Under the pieces are notes generated by a model. That model ran no database searches. It was not told the origin of the DNA and saw only the letters and a list, made by a program, of their open reading frames with translations. A stretch of 36,284 bases of DNA from an uncultured Nocardioidaceae bacterium (lineage in GTDB: Bacteria > Actinomycetota > Actinomycetes > Propionibacteriales > Nocardioidaceae). Positions 1-7,968 of this stretch are shown piece after piece; the first letter of the stretch is position 1; each line of letters opens with the position of its first letter. The translations under genes were made by a program, and so were the position numbers. The stretch spans positions 1 through 36,284 of the forward strand of contig CADCUK010000070.1 in the NCBI GenBank assembly GCA_902805865.1. The letters are read 5' to 3'.

Positions 1-23
1 CTCCGGCTGACCCCAACGAGCAG

Positions 24-73
24 GGGTCGTGCAGCTAAGAGTGCGCTCCGGCGCACTCTGGACCGCACGACCT
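24..73. repeat. Nested inverted repeat (intergenic hairpin)
   Basis: An inner perfect 9-bp stem, AGAGTGCGC (38-46) with GCGCACTCT (51-59), closes a TCCG loop. An outer 8-bp stem, GGTCGTGC (25-32) with GCACGACC (65-72), encloses it, and a G-T pair at 24/73 extends it. The 5-base internal loops on the two sides (33-37 and 60-64) do not pair. No T-run follows on either strand, so it is not a classical terminator. It may belong to a dispersed palindromic repeat family or be the 3' hairpin of a gene outside the window. Confidence 0.6.
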
Positions 74-168
74 CCCGAAACCCCGCAACCACTGGCGCTC
101 GCCGACCGCTCGGCAAAGATTTTCCTTGGGCGGGGTGCCGAGCCGGTGCTTGGGTAGGGGCACCCATC

Positions 169-732
169 ATGTCCCGGTCATCGAGCACGCCGCGTCAGCT
201 CCGAGCGAGCCTCGGAGCCGATGAGCCACGAGCCACCGCCCGCGTCCCGGTCCAGCGACAGCCCGCATCGACCGACACGGCGCCCCTTCTGACGCCTGTC
301 CCGATGCCCGTCCCGATGTCCGTCCCGGCGCCCGCGGCCGCTCCCGCGCAGCTCGACGGACTGGGCCAGGTCACGGCTCTGATCCGCGACGGCTTCGCTG
401 GGCTGCCGCGCACCCACCGGTCGCCGCGCAGGGCGTTGATCTGGGCGTTCTGGATGCTCGGCATCGTCGGGGACGGCGCGACCACGCTCGCGATGATCCG
501 CAGCGGCGAGTTCGTCGAGGCCAACCCGGCCGCTGCGGTGGGGATGGGATTCCTCGGGCTGTCCGGGTACGTCGTGCTGGCGTCGGTGATCTGCCTGTTC
601 TTCGCCGTCGTGAGCACCGGCCGACCGCAGGGCCCCGTCGCCCGCGTGGCGGTCGGCTTCCTGCTGCTCGTGGCGGCAGGGAAGCTGTTCATGGCGATCA
701 GCAACCTGCTGCAGTGGGCGTCACTGGCCTGA
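169..732 (+). CDS. Small membrane protein with Pro-rich N-terminus (DUF5658-like)
   Basis: 187 aa. Residues 1-85 are a disordered, Pro/Ala/Arg-rich cytosolic tail with a PVPMPVPM-type run at about 43-50. Three hydrophobic segments follow, at about 90-110, 128-150 and 157-178. The stretch around GDGATTLAMI (101-110), followed by EANPAAA, resembles the D-x-x-T...E-x-N-P pattern of small DUF5658-type membrane proteins; that assignment is from memory of the family and is tentative. No enzymatic residues are apparent. The ATG at 169 is preceded at 8 bases by TAGGGG (155-160), which could be a poor -10 box for a leaderless message or a weak ribosome site. It converges on the ThDP enzyme gene with 22 bases between them. 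Function unknown. Confidence 0.7.
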   Translation: MSRSSSTPRQLRASLGADEPRATARVPVQRQPASTDTAPLLTPVPMPVPMSVPAPAAAPAQLDGLGQVTALIRDGFAGLPRTHRSPRRALIWAFWMLGIVGDGATTLAMIRSGEFVEANPAAAVGMGFLGLSGYVVLASVICLFFAVVSTGRPQGPVARVAVGFLLLVAAGKLFMAISNLLQWASLA

Positions 733-754
733 CACCCGGCCGGTCACCGCGGGG

Positions 755-2539
755 CTACTGCTCGTGCCGGGCGTGCTCGTCCAGGAAGGCTCGCGCGTGC
801 CGGCCCGACTCGCCCTCGGCGTCGAGCCCCTGCCGGAACATCTCGAGCTTCTGCTCGCCGGCCGGGAACGGCGGCAGCAGGGGTACGTCGGGATCGACCA
901 CCGCCTCGATGACCACCGGCCGGTCAGCGGCCAGCGCTGCCTCCCAGGCGCCGTCGACGTCGTCCGGCGACTCGACCCGGATGCCGCGCAGGCCGATGAG
1001 CTCGGCGTACCCCGCGAAGGGGAAGTCGGGCAGCGACTGGCTGGTGTCGAACCGCGGCTCGCCCTCCATCTCGCGCTGCTCCCAGGTGACCTCGGCGAGC
1101 TCGCGGTTCTTGAGCACGAGCACGACGAACCGCGGGTCGGCCCAGCCGGGCCAGCGGTCCGCCACCGTGATGAGCTCGGCGATGCCGCTCATCTGCATCG
1201 CGCCGTCCCCGGCGAGCGCGACCACGGGCCGGTCGGGGTGGGCGAGCTTGGCAGCCAGCCCGTAAGGGACGGCCGAACCCATGCTGGCCAAGGTCGACGA
1301 CAGGTGTGCCTGCACCCCGACGGGCAGACGGAGGTGCCGGGCGTACCAGTAGACGACCGATCCGACGTCGACGCTGACCGACGCGTCAGCCGGCAGGTGG
1401 TCGGTGAGCGCGCGGACGACGCGTTCGGGGTTCAGCGGTCGCGCGTCGAGCGACGCCCGCTTGCCGGCGATCTCGTGCCACTCCTGGACCTTGGCCTCGA
1501 CGTCTGCCCGCCAAGGCGAATCGGACCGGTCGCGCAGCAACGGCAACAGCTGCTCCAGCGTCACCGCGGCGTCGCCGGTGAGCCCGACCTCGACCGGGTA
1601 GCGGTTGCCGAGGTGCCGGCCGTCGATGTCGATCTGCACGGCGCGCGCCTGCCCCGGCTTCGGGTAGTACTCGGTCCACGGGTCGTTGCTGCCGACGACG
1701 AGCAAGGTGTCGCACTGGTCCATGAGCCACCCGGACGCGGTGGTGCCGAGGTGTCCCATGACGCCGCAGCTCTCGGCTCGCGACTCGTCCCACCACGGCT
1801 TGCCGAGCAGGCTGGTGGTGACACCGGCACCGAGCCGGTCGGCGACGGCCTCGACCTGCGCCCGCGCCTCGCGCGTCCCCTGCCCGACGAGGATCGCGAC
1901 GCGGTCGCCGGAGTTGAGCACCTCCGCAGCGGCGGTGACGTCCTGCTCCTGCGGCTGCACGATCGGCCGCCGCCACTCCGGGACCGTGACCATCACGCCG
2001 TGCTCGTGCGAGGGACTCTCCGGCGCCGGCTCCTTCTGCACGTCGTGCGGGACGATCACCACGCACGGCGAGCGGGTGGCCAGGGCGGTGCGGAACGCGC
2101 GGTCCAGGACCATGCCGGCCTGGTCGGCCGAGAGGACGGACTGCGCGTACTGCGCCGCGACGTCCTTGAACATCGTCTGCAGGTCGATCTCCTGCTGGTA
2201 CTCCGACCCCAGCACGGTGGTCTGCTGCTGGCCGACGATCGCGACGACCGGCACGTGGTCGAGCTTGGCGTCGTACAAGCCGTTGAGCAGGTGCACCGCT
2301 CCGGGGCCCTGGGTGCTCGTGACCACGCCGACCTGGCCGGTGTACTTCGCGTGGCCGACGGCCATCAGCGCGGCGGTCTCCTCGTGCCGCGCCTGGATCA
2401 GCTCCGGGTCTCCGCCCGCCCGGCGCAGGGCCCCCATGATGCTGTTGATGCCGTCACCGGAGTAGCCGAACAGCCGCTCGACCCCCCAGGCCCTCAGCCG
2501 CTCGACCAGCAGGTCGGCGACGAGCCGCTCCTCAGCCAT
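755..2539 (-). CDS. ThDP-dependent enzyme, pyruvate oxidase/acetolactate synthase family
   Basis: 594 aa, the usual length for the POX/ALS family. The N-terminal PYR domain carries the catalytic glutamate in RHEETAAL (Glu53). The C-terminal PP domain has the ThDP/Mg site, starting at AGDGAMQMSG and ending at the NR of LVLKNRELAE, the expected 25-30 residues downstream. The central domain would bind FAD or a nucleotide. It probably decarboxylates pyruvate or a related 2-oxoacid in the cytosol. Stand-alone actinobacterial members are usually annotated only as 'thiamine pyrophosphate-requiring protein', so the substrate is open; no ilvN-type regulatory subunit lies nearby, which argues against acetolactate synthase. 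The reading frame extends 28 codons further upstream, but the protein family begins at the MAEERLVADLL start used here (2539). It is divergent from the aldo/keto reductase with 123 bases between them. Confidence 0.85.
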   Translation of the reverse strand: MAEERLVADLLVERLRAWGVERLFGYSGDGINSIMGALRRAGGDPELIQARHEETAALMAVGHAKYTGQVGVVTSTQGPGAVHLLNGLYDAKLDHVPVVAIVGQQQTTVLGSEYQQEIDLQTMFKDVAAQYAQSVLSADQAGMVLDRAFRTALATRSPCVVIVPHDVQKEPAPESPSHEHGVMVTVPEWRRPIVQPQEQDVTAAAEVLNSGDRVAILVGQGTREARAQVEAVADRLGAGVTTSLLGKPWWDESRAESCGVMGHLGTTASGWLMDQCDTLLVVGSNDPWTEYYPKPGQARAVQIDIDGRHLGNRYPVEVGLTGDAAVTLEQLLPLLRDRSDSPWRADVEAKVQEWHEIAGKRASLDARPLNPERVVRALTDHLPADASVSVDVGSVVYWYARHLRLPVGVQAHLSSTLASMGSAVPYGLAAKLAHPDRPVVALAGDGAMQMSGIAELITVADRWPGWADPRFVVLVLKNRELAEVTWEQREMEGEPRFDTSQSLPDFPFAGYAELIGLRGIRVESPDDVDGAWEAALAADRPVVIEAVVDPDVPLLPPFPAGEQKLEMFRQGLDAEGESGRHARAFLDEHARHEQ

Positions 2540-2650
2540 GTGTCGTGTCCATGCCGGTCGTTTACCCAGCACCGGCCGCTTTGCACGCGACTGCCTGCGC
2601 TCGACTGCCCCGCACCGGCTCACCCTGGGCGCGGCCTACCCCGGCGTGCC

Positions 2651-2656
2651 TAGGCT
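2651..2656 (+). promoter_or_regulatory. -10 box TAGGCT, leaderless aldo/keto reductase
   Basis: TAGGCT ends 6 bases before the ATG at 2663, so transcription should begin at or next to the start codon. No Shine-Dalgarno sequence is present. No clear -35 was recognised. Confidence 0.5.
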
Positions 2657-2662
2657 GGCCCG

Positions 2663-3508
2663 ATGGAGCAACGACGAGTAGGCAGCCGCACGGTCAGCGC
2701 GATCGGTCTGGGCGCCATGCCCATGTCGGTGCGCGAGCAGAACGACGAGGAGCGCGCGCTGCGCACGGTCGCGCGGGCCCTCGAGCTCGGGGTCACGCTC
2801 ATCGACACCGCCGACGCCTACTCGCCCGACGAGGCGACGTTCGGCCACAACGAGGTGCTGATGGCCAAGGCGCTTCGCGAGTACGGCGCGGCCGACGACG
2901 TGCTCGTCGCCACCAAGGGCGGGCACACCCGGCGCGGGACCGACTGGGAGCTCGACGGGCGACCGGAGTACCTCCGTGAGGCCTGCATCGCGTCACTGGA
3001 ACGGCTCGGCGTGGAGCAGATCGGGCTCTACCAGCACCACCGTCCCGACCCGGCCGTGCCGTACGAGGAGACGATGGGCGGCCTTCGCGCCCTGCTCGAC
3101 GAGGGGTTGATCGCCGCCGCCGGCATCTCCAACGCCGACCCCGCACAGATCCGGTCAGCGCACTCGATCCTCGGCGACGGCCTGGTCGCCGTGCAGAACC
3201 AGTTCTCACCCAAGTACCGCAGCTCCCAGCCGGAGATCGACGTGTGCGCTGAGCTGGGCCTGGCGTTCCTGGCGTGGAGCCCGCTGGGTGGCATGTCCGA
3301 CGCGGGTTCGCTGGCAGGTGAGTTCGCCGAGGTCGCCCACAAGCACGACGTGTCACCCCAGCAGGTGGCGCTCGCCTGGGAGCTCTCGCTCTCCGACGTG
3401 GTCGTCCCGATCCCCGGGGCGAGCCGGCCGGAGTCGGTCGAGGACTCGGTGGGCGCCGTCGACCTGAAGCTGGACGACGAGGACCTGTCCCGCCTGTCGG
3501 CGAGCTGA
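2663..3508 (+). CDS. Aldo/keto reductase
   Basis: 281 aa, a single (beta/alpha)8 barrel with the complete aldo/keto reductase catalytic set: Asp48 and Tyr53 in DTADAY, Lys85 in ATKGG, and His126 in LYQHHRPD. The NADPH-binding C-terminal motif is visible as VVPIPGASRPE followed by SVEDSVGA. The family reduces aldehydes and ketones with NADPH in the cytosol; substrate cannot be told from sequence. The shape (short loops, PIPGASRPES) fits the AKR11/13-like bacterial oxidoreductases often annotated as pyridoxal reductase-like, but that is inference. A TAGGCT box directly before the ATG supports this start. It converges on the zinc-ribbon gene. Confidence 0.9.
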   Translation: MEQRRVGSRTVSAIGLGAMPMSVREQNDEERALRTVARALELGVTLIDTADAYSPDEATFGHNEVLMAKALREYGAADDVLVATKGGHTRRGTDWELDGRPEYLREACIASLERLGVEQIGLYQHHRPDPAVPYEETMGGLRALLDEGLIAAAGISNADPAQIRSAHSILGDGLVAVQNQFSPKYRSSQPEIDVCAELGLAFLAWSPLGGMSDAGSLAGEFAEVAHKHDVSPQQVALAWELSLSDVVVPIPGASRPESVEDSVGAVDLKLDDEDLSRLSAS

Positions 3509-3527
3509 GGCAGTCGAGCCGAGAGCT

Positions 3528-3564
3528 GGCTCAGTTCCTGGGCTCAGTCCTGGGCTCAGTCCTG
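3528..3564. repeat. 12-bp tandem repeat over the zinc-ribbon stop codon
   Basis: GGCTCAGTCCTG occurs at 3541-3552 and 3553-3564, preceded by a 13-base variant with one extra T (3528-3540). Read on the minus strand, the 12-bp unit is in frame with the zinc-ribbon gene and repeats its Gln-Asp-stop ending, so a second TGA follows four codons after the first. Confidence 0.75.
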
Positions 3565-3744
3565 GCCGGGCTTGTTGGCCGGGCACTCCTCGTTCGGGCA
3601 GAAGTCCTGCATTGCCATCTCGCCCGGCCGGAGCACCGGGTGGTCGGCGTTCGTCTTGTCCATGTCCAGGGTGCCCCGTTGCAGCGCGGTGCCGCACGCG
3701 TCGCAGTGCGTCGGCCAGTCCTGGGTCTCTTCCACCTCGGTCAT
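3556..3744 (-). CDS. Small zinc-ribbon-like protein
   Basis: 62 aa, acidic at the N-terminus. Two cysteine pairs, C14-x2-C17 (HCDACG) and C49-x4-C54 (FCPNEEC), are spaced like a zinc-ribbon knuckle pair, so one structural zinc is likely. No DNA-binding or enzymatic motif is visible and no named family was recognised. The gene lies 53 bases downstream of tryptophan 2,3-dioxygenase on the same strand, but TAGCGT 6 bases before its ATG suggests its own leaderless promoter. The stop codon lies in a 12-bp tandem repeat. The conserved cysteines, a believable start and a clean gap between neighbours support it as a real gene. Confidence 0.7.
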   Translation of the reverse strand: MTEVEETQDWPTHCDACGTALQRGTLDMDKTNADHPVLRPGEMAMQDFCPNEECPANKPGQD

Positions 3745-3750
3745 CCCGCC

Positions 3751-3756
3751 ACGCTA
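3751..3756 (-). promoter_or_regulatory. -10 box TAGCGT, leaderless zinc-ribbon gene
   Basis: On the minus strand TAGCGT is followed by GGCGGG and then the ATG at 3744, a 6-base spacing that places the transcription start on the start codon. Confidence 0.45.
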
Positions 3757-3797
3757 CCGGGTCGCCCGGTTTGCAAAGGGAACCAGCCGCCGATGGG

Positions 3798-4673
3798 TCA
3801 GCGGCCGATGGCGGTCCGCACGGCGTACAGCTCGGGGAAGAACGTCAGCTCCAGGGCCCGTTGCAGGAACGGGGCTCCGCTCGAGCCACCGGTGCCGGTC
3901 TTCATGCCGATGATCCGCTCGACGGTCTTGAGGTGGCGGAACCGCCACAGCTGGAAGTTCTCCTCCAGGTCGACGAGCTCCTCGCAGGTCTCGTAGACCG
4001 ACCAGTTGCGGTCGCGGTCCTCGTAGGCCTGGCGGATGACCGGCACCAGCTCCTCGCTGAACGTCCAGGCACGTGTCACGTCACGGTCGAGCACGGACGA
4101 CGGGACCGGGTAGCCCTGCCGGGACAGGTAGCGCAGGAACTCGTCGTACAGGGACGGCTCCTCGAGCGCACGCCGGACCTCCGCCTGCGCCGACGGGTCG
4201 GCCGAGAACACGTCCAGCATCCGCGCGTTCTTGTTACCGAGACGAAATTCCACTGCGCGGTACTGCCACGACTGGAAGCCGCTGGCGTTGCCCAGCACCC
4301 CGCGGAACTCGGCGTACTCGCTCGGCGTCAGCGTGGCCAGCACCGACCACTGCTCGGTCAGGGTCTTCTGGATGTGCTTGACCCGGGCGATGGCCTTGAG
4401 GGCGGGCGCAAGCTCGTCGGCACGGATCCGTGCGCACGCGTTCTCGAGCTCGTGGAGGACGAGCTTGAGCCAGAGCTCGGTGGTCTGGTGCTGCACGATG
4501 AACAGCAGCTCGTCGTGGTGCTCGGGGTTGCTGATCGGTCGCTGTGCCGACAGCAGCGTCGGCAGGTCCAGGTAGCCGCCGTAGCTCATCCGGTCGGAGA
4601 AATCGGTGACGACCGACTCCTCGATGTCGCGGGTGTTCTCGTGCACGCCCTGCTTGCGGTGGTCCCGGACCAT
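3798..4673 (-). CDS. kynA: Tryptophan 2,3-dioxygenase
   Basis: 291 aa. This haem enzyme oxidises L-tryptophan to N-formylkynurenine, the first step of the kynurenine route. Family landmarks are intact: the distal-pocket histidine His62 in FIVQHQTTELW, the substrate-carboxylate arginine Arg124 in EYAEFRG, FQSWQYR, the proximal haem ligand His247 in WRFRHLKTVERIIG, and the substrate loop GTGGSSG (260-266). The start at 4673 is fixed by a strong ribosome site, GAGGGAGG, 7 bases upstream; the frame is open further upstream but has no family sequence there. It is divergent from the MOSC gene with only 46 bases between the starts. No kynureninase or formamidase gene lies beside it here. Confidence 0.95.
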   Translation of the reverse strand: MVRDHRKQGVHENTRDIEESVVTDFSDRMSYGGYLDLPTLLSAQRPISNPEHHDELLFIVQHQTTELWLKLVLHELENACARIRADELAPALKAIARVKHIQKTLTEQWSVLATLTPSEYAEFRGVLGNASGFQSWQYRAVEFRLGNKNARMLDVFSADPSAQAEVRRALEEPSLYDEFLRYLSRQGYPVPSSVLDRDVTRAWTFSEELVPVIRQAYEDRDRNWSVYETCEELVDLEENFQLWRFRHLKTVERIIGMKTGTGGSSGAPFLQRALELTFFPELYAVRTAIGR

Positions 4674-4719
4674 GACAGCGCCTCCCTCGTCCCTGACGCC
4701 CTCGTGTGAGGATCGCGGC

Positions 4720-5478
4720 GTGAGGTCCCATGGAACCATCCTCGGCACGGTGACCGAGCTGCACCGGTACCCGGTCAAGTCGTTGACCGGCGAACGGCTC
4801 GCCCGGCTCGACGTCGAGAAGCGCGGGGTCGTCGGGGACGGGCTGTGGTCGGTGCGGGACCTCGACGGCAAGCTCGGCAGCGGCAAGTCCACGCGACGCT
4901 TCCGGCGGATGGACGGGCTCCTGGCCCTGCGGGCCCACTACGGCGACGCGTACGACGGTGAGGTGCCGGTCGTGACGTTCCCCGACGGCCGGTCGCTCCG
5001 CGGTGACGACCCGACGGTGGACGTCGCGCTCTCCGAGCACGTCGGTCGGCCGGTGCACCTCGGCCGCGAGGAGCTGGTCTCGCACTTCGACGAGGGGCCG
5101 GTGCACCTGGTCACCACGTCGTCGCTCGCGACGCTCGCGGCCTCTCGCGGCACGACGGTCGACGCACGCCGGCTGCGGCCGAACCTCGTCGTCGACACCG
5201 GCGGAGCCGGCGGACTGCCGGAGAACGACTGGGCCGGTCGCGAGATCGCGATCGGCGACGAGGTGGTCCTCCGCGTGCTCTACGCGATGCCTCGGTGCGT
5301 GATGGTCGACCTCGCTGCTGCCGACCTGCCCGCGGACCGCGGTCTGCTGAGGACCGTGACCGAGGTGAACGCCGGCGACCTCGGTGTGGTGGCCGACGTG
5401 GTGGCCGGTGGGCTGGTCACCACCGGCGACCCGGTCGTGCTGCTGGCTGCTCAGCCACGCCCGCCGGCGAGGACGTAG
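4720..5478 (+). CDS. MOSC domain-containing protein
   Basis: 252 aa from the GTG at 4720. The N-terminal MOSC beta-barrel shows VTELHRYPVKSL (11-22), and the C-terminal MOSC core has the family's conserved cysteine in AMPRCVMVDL (Cys193). MOSC proteins bind the molybdenum cofactor; relatives such as mARC/YcbX reduce N-hydroxylated compounds, which is a family-level guess here. The frame is open to 4606, but that part runs over the tryptophan dioxygenase start. GTG is preferred because GAGGAT lies 6 bases ahead (usable as ribosome site or -10 box) and because family members begin shortly before the LHRYPVKSL motif. The 3' end overlaps the MmcQ/YjbR gene on the other strand by 28 bases. Confidence 0.88.
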   Translation: MRSHGTILGTVTELHRYPVKSLTGERLARLDVEKRGVVGDGLWSVRDLDGKLGSGKSTRRFRRMDGLLALRAHYGDAYDGEVPVVTFPDGRSLRGDDPTVDVALSEHVGRPVHLGREELVSHFDEGPVHLVTTSSLATLAASRGTTVDARRLRPNLVVDTGGAGGLPENDWAGREIAIGDEVVLRVLYAMPRCVMVDLAAADLPADRGLLRTVTEVNAGDLGVVADVVAGGLVTTGDPVVLLAAQPRPPART

Positions 5479-5756
5479 GACTCCTGCAGGAGCTCGGCCA
5501 GCACCTCGTCGGAGACCCGGTCCAGCCGGACCAGGAGGAGCTGCAGCGACTGGTCGTGGTGCGGCGTCCAGTAGAAGGTCTCCGGCTCCGAGCCGGCCAG
5601 GACGTCCCGTTCCGTGGTCTTGACCGTCACCACGTCGTCCTCCCACATCCGCGCCATGAGGTTCTTCGCGAACCACGCGGGCCGACCCCAGCTCGGCCGC
5701 TCGGTCACACCGGCGAACGAGAGGCAGGTACGCCGTACGTCGTCCTCGGTGGCCAC
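5451..5756 (-). CDS. MmcQ/YjbR family protein
   Basis: 101 aa, GTG start. The pattern matches the MmcQ/YjbR (CyaY-like fold) family: CLSFAGVTERPSWGRPAWF near the N-terminus, the strand VTVKTT, the block ETFYWTPHHDQ, then LVRLDRVSDEVLAELLQESY. Family members are small and may bind DNA, but no biochemical role is established. TACCGT ends 7 bases before the GTG, suggesting a leaderless transcript. The stop overlaps the convergent MOSC gene by 28 bases. It is followed at 20 bases by nothing on its own strand; the DUF1360 gene lies upstream of it. Confidence 0.85.
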   Translation of the reverse strand: MATEDDVRRTCLSFAGVTERPSWGRPAWFAKNLMARMWEDDVVTVKTTERDVLAGSEPETFYWTPHHDQSLQLLLVRLDRVSDEVLAELLQESYVLAGGRG

Positions 5757-5763
5757 GGCTCCG

Positions 5764-5769
5764 ACGGTA
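5764..5769 (-). promoter_or_regulatory. -10 box TACCGT, leaderless MmcQ/YjbR gene
   Basis: Minus-strand TACCGT is separated by 7 bases (5757-5763) from the GTG start at 5756. It lies just upstream of the DUF1360 gene's 3' end. Confidence 0.45.
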
Positions 5770-5775
5770 CCGGGC

Positions 5776-6120
5776 TCAGTCGTCGACGGTCTTCAGGTTG
5801 ATCGTCTGGTCGGGCACGTCGTCGCGGACGACGATCCACGAGGCGGCGTACGACGCGGCGAGCCAGCCGTTGACCATCCACCACTTCTTGTCCAGGTCGG
5901 AGTTGACCGCCCAGGCCAGGTCCGCGGCGACGACGTACGGCGCCACGCAGAACGGGCACTCGGCGAGCACCGACCACTCGGAGTCACCGGTGACCTCGAC
6001 GTACTTGCGCCGCGCCCAGGCCATCGGGGGCCAGTGGTCCTTGGTGACCAGGCGGGTGAGGCGGGCGGCGGCGACGACACCGACCGATGCGGCGGCCGCG
6101 ACGACCACGTCTCTGGGCAT
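5776..6120 (-). CDS. DUF1360 domain-containing membrane-associated protein
   Basis: 114 aa. The DUF1360 signature is the cysteine pair in ECPFCVAPYV, flanked by an N-terminal hydrophobic helix (VVVAAAASVGVVAAARL) and a C-terminal helix around MVNGWLAASYAASWIV. Proteins with this domain occur in Bacillus (YbbR-region sporulation relatives), phages and actinobacteria; function is not established. The frame is open upstream to 6246, but the ATG at 6120 has a GGAGGA ribosome site 8 bases ahead, and the longer version would run through the catalase terminator hairpin. Acidic C-terminus. Single gene downstream of catalase, cut off from it by that terminator. Confidence 0.85.
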   Translation of the reverse strand: MPRDVVVAAAASVGVVAAARLTRLVTKDHWPPMAWARRKYVEVTGDSEWSVLAECPFCVAPYVVAADLAWAVNSDLDKKWWMVNGWLAASYAASWIVVRDDVPDQTINLKTVDD

Positions 6121-6190
6121 GAAAGGGCTCCTCCGAGTAGGGCTCGTACGAGTGGGGGGATGCCTAGGGAGTACCCCGGTGCCCGACCCC

Positions 6191-6252
6191 AAAACGACTA
6201 TTGCCCTGGGAGCTGTCACCGACGTCGCGGAGAGCTCCCAGGGCAATAGTCG
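6191..6252 (-). terminator. Terminator of katA with 20-bp perfect stem
   Basis: A perfect 20-base inverted repeat, arms 6195-6214 and 6233-6252, encloses an 18-base loop (6215-6232). Read on the minus strand it follows the catalase stop by 22 bases and ends in TTTT (complement of 6191-6194), so it fits an intrinsic terminator. The stem is about twice as long as termination needs and begins with ACTATTGCCCTGGG, suggesting a repeat-family element recruited as a terminator. Confidence 0.8.
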
Positions 6253-6274
6253 GAGGGCAACAGGGACGGGACCG

Positions 6275-7897
6275 TCAGACGGTCGCCCGCTCGTTCGGGA
6301 CGCAGTGCGTCATCACGTCGCGGACCGGCCGGGGGCCGTTCTTGCCCAGGTTCTGCAGCCGCTGCAGCTCCTCCTCGTCGAGGGTCTGCGTCGGCAGCGG
6401 CTCGAGGTGGCGGACGTCGTCGGCGGAGATCCCGATGCCCTCACCGACGCGCTGACCGAGCTCGTCCTCGACCATGAAGAAGTGCCAGACCATCCGCTCC
6501 TGGATGTGCCGCTCGCACTTGGAGAGGGCGTCGACGAGGTTCGCGACCAGGTCGTCCTTCTCCCACTGCTCGGACATCAGGTAGCGCTCGCCGGCCTGCT
6601 TGTAGTCGTTGGTCCGGGGAAGCTTGGACCTCGTGAGCCGGCCGGTGACGACCGGGCCCTGCTCGGTGTGCGCCGGCTTCGGTGCCTCGACCAGACCGTT
6701 CAGCGAGGAGGGCTCGTAGTTGACGTGCGGGTTCTGGTCGGGCGCCAGGTCCACGCCGTACGACATCGAGCCACCGCGCTGGTTCGTGCGCACCGTGGCG
6801 TTCTTGGCCTGGTTCACCGGCAGCTGCAGGTAGTTGGGTCCGACCCGGTAGCGCTGGGTGTCGCTGTAGGAGAACGTCCGGCCGACCAGCATCTTGTCGT
6901 CGGAGAAGTCGAGCCCGTCGACGAGGACGCCGGTGCCGAACGCGATCTGCTCGTTCTCGTTGTGCTGGTCGGTGACGTTGCGGTTCAGCACCATCCGGCC
7001 CACGGGGCGCAGCGGGAAGTCGTCCTCCGGCCACACCTTGGTGTCGTCGAGCGGGTCGAAGTCGAGCTCGGGGTGCTCGTCGTCGCTCATCAGCTGGACG
7101 TTGAGCTCCCACTCGGGGTAGTCACCGGCCTCGATCGCCTCGTGGAGGTCGCGGGTGTGGAAGCCGAGCTCCTGGCCCTGGATCTTGGCGGCGTCCTCGG
7201 CGGTCAGCGACTTCACGCCCTGCTTGGGGAGCCAGTGGTACTTCACGAGCACGGTCTCGCCGGCCTCGTTGACCCACTTGTAGGTGTTGACGCCGAAGCC
7301 CTGCATGTGGCGGTAGGTCGCCGGCAGCCCGCGGGGGCTGAAGACCAGCATGACCATGTGCATCGCCTCGGGGGCGAGGCTGAAGAAGTCGAAGGCGCGG
7401 TTCGCGACGCTCGCCTCGAACGTGACGGGGTCGGGCTTCTGGGAGTGGATGAAGTCGGGGAACTTGATCGCGTCGCGGATGAAGAAGACGCCCATGTTGT
7501 TGCCGACGAGGTCCCAGTTGCCGTCCTCGGTGTACATCTTCACCGCGAAGCCACGGGGGTCGCGGGCCATCTCCGAGGAGTCGCGTCCACCGGCCACGGT
7601 GGAGAAGCGGATGGCGAGGTCGGTGCGCTTGCCGGCCTCCTGGAAGAGCTTGGCGCGGGTGTACGTCGAGATCGGCTCGTCGCCGCACCTGCCGTAGGCC
7701 TCGAAGTAGCCGTACGCCGTGGTGCCGCGGGCGTGCACGACGCGCTCCGGGACGCGCTCACGGTCGAAGTGCGTGATCTTCTCGAGGAACTGGTAGTTCT
7801 CCAGAGTGGCGGGCCCGCGGTCGCCGATCGTGCGGGTGCTCTGGTTGTCGTGGACGGGGTGGCCCTGTCGGGTGGTGAGGGTGTTGTCCTGTGTCAT
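6275..7897 (-). CDS. katA: Catalase (monofunctional, haem)
   Basis: 540 aa. It dismutates hydrogen peroxide to water and oxygen. All key residues are present: catalytic His55 in RVVHARG, catalytic Asn133 in [14 protein letters not shown], and the proximal haem ligand Tyr344 with Arg340 in [12 protein letters not shown]. The length is slightly above typical small-subunit (clade 3) catalases of about 480-510, because of an added C-terminal helical stretch; no flavodoxin-like large-subunit domain is present. The ATG at 7897 is chosen because AAAGGAG lies 6 bases upstream. A TTGACT -35-like element (minus strand, 7945-7950) lies ahead but no good -10 was found. Monocistronic, ended by a very long hairpin. 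The symbol katA is a family name, not a proven orthology. Confidence 0.95.
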   Translation of the reverse strand: MTQDNTLTTRQGHPVHDNQSTRTIGDRGPATLENYQFLEKITHFDRERVPERVVHARGTTAYGYFEAYGRCGDEPISTYTRAKLFQEAGKRTDLAIRFSTVAGGRDSSEMARDPRGFAVKMYTEDGNWDLVGNNMGVFFIRDAIKFPDFIHSQKPDPVTFEASVANRAFDFFSLAPEAMHMVMLVFSPRGLPATYRHMQGFGVNTYKWVNEAGETVLVKYHWLPKQGVKSLTAEDAAKIQGQELGFHTRDLHEAIEAGDYPEWELNVQLMSDDEHPELDFDPLDDTKVWPEDDFPLRPVGRMVLNRNVTDQHNENEQIAFGTGVLVDGLDFSDDKMLVGRTFSYSDTQRYRVGPNYLQLPVNQAKNATVRTNQRGGSMSYGVDLAPDQNPHVNYEPSSLNGLVEAPKPAHTEQGPVVTGRLTRSKLPRTNDYKQAGERYLMSEQWEKDDLVANLVDALSKCERHIQERMVWHFFMVEDELGQRVGEGIGISADDVRHLEPLPTQTLDEEELQRLQNLGKNGPRPVRDVMTHCVPNERATV

Positions 7898-7968
7898 CCG
7901 TGCTCCTTTCGTGGTTGCTCGAACCAATCAGTCGATCTGGAACGAGTCAAGATTGTCTCGTACCTCGG

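Noticed and set aside
764-2653. Long open frames opposite the ThDP enzyme, malQ, purF, purL, metX and others (up to about 800 codons)
   Set aside because: They lie antisense or out of frame over genes with intact catalytic motifs, are rich in Arg/Ala/Pro/Gly, and have no start signals; they follow from the high GC content.
4606-4719. Longer MOSC protein starting at 4606
   Set aside because: The extra residues are encoded opposite the tryptophan dioxygenase N-terminus and do not look like the MOSC family.
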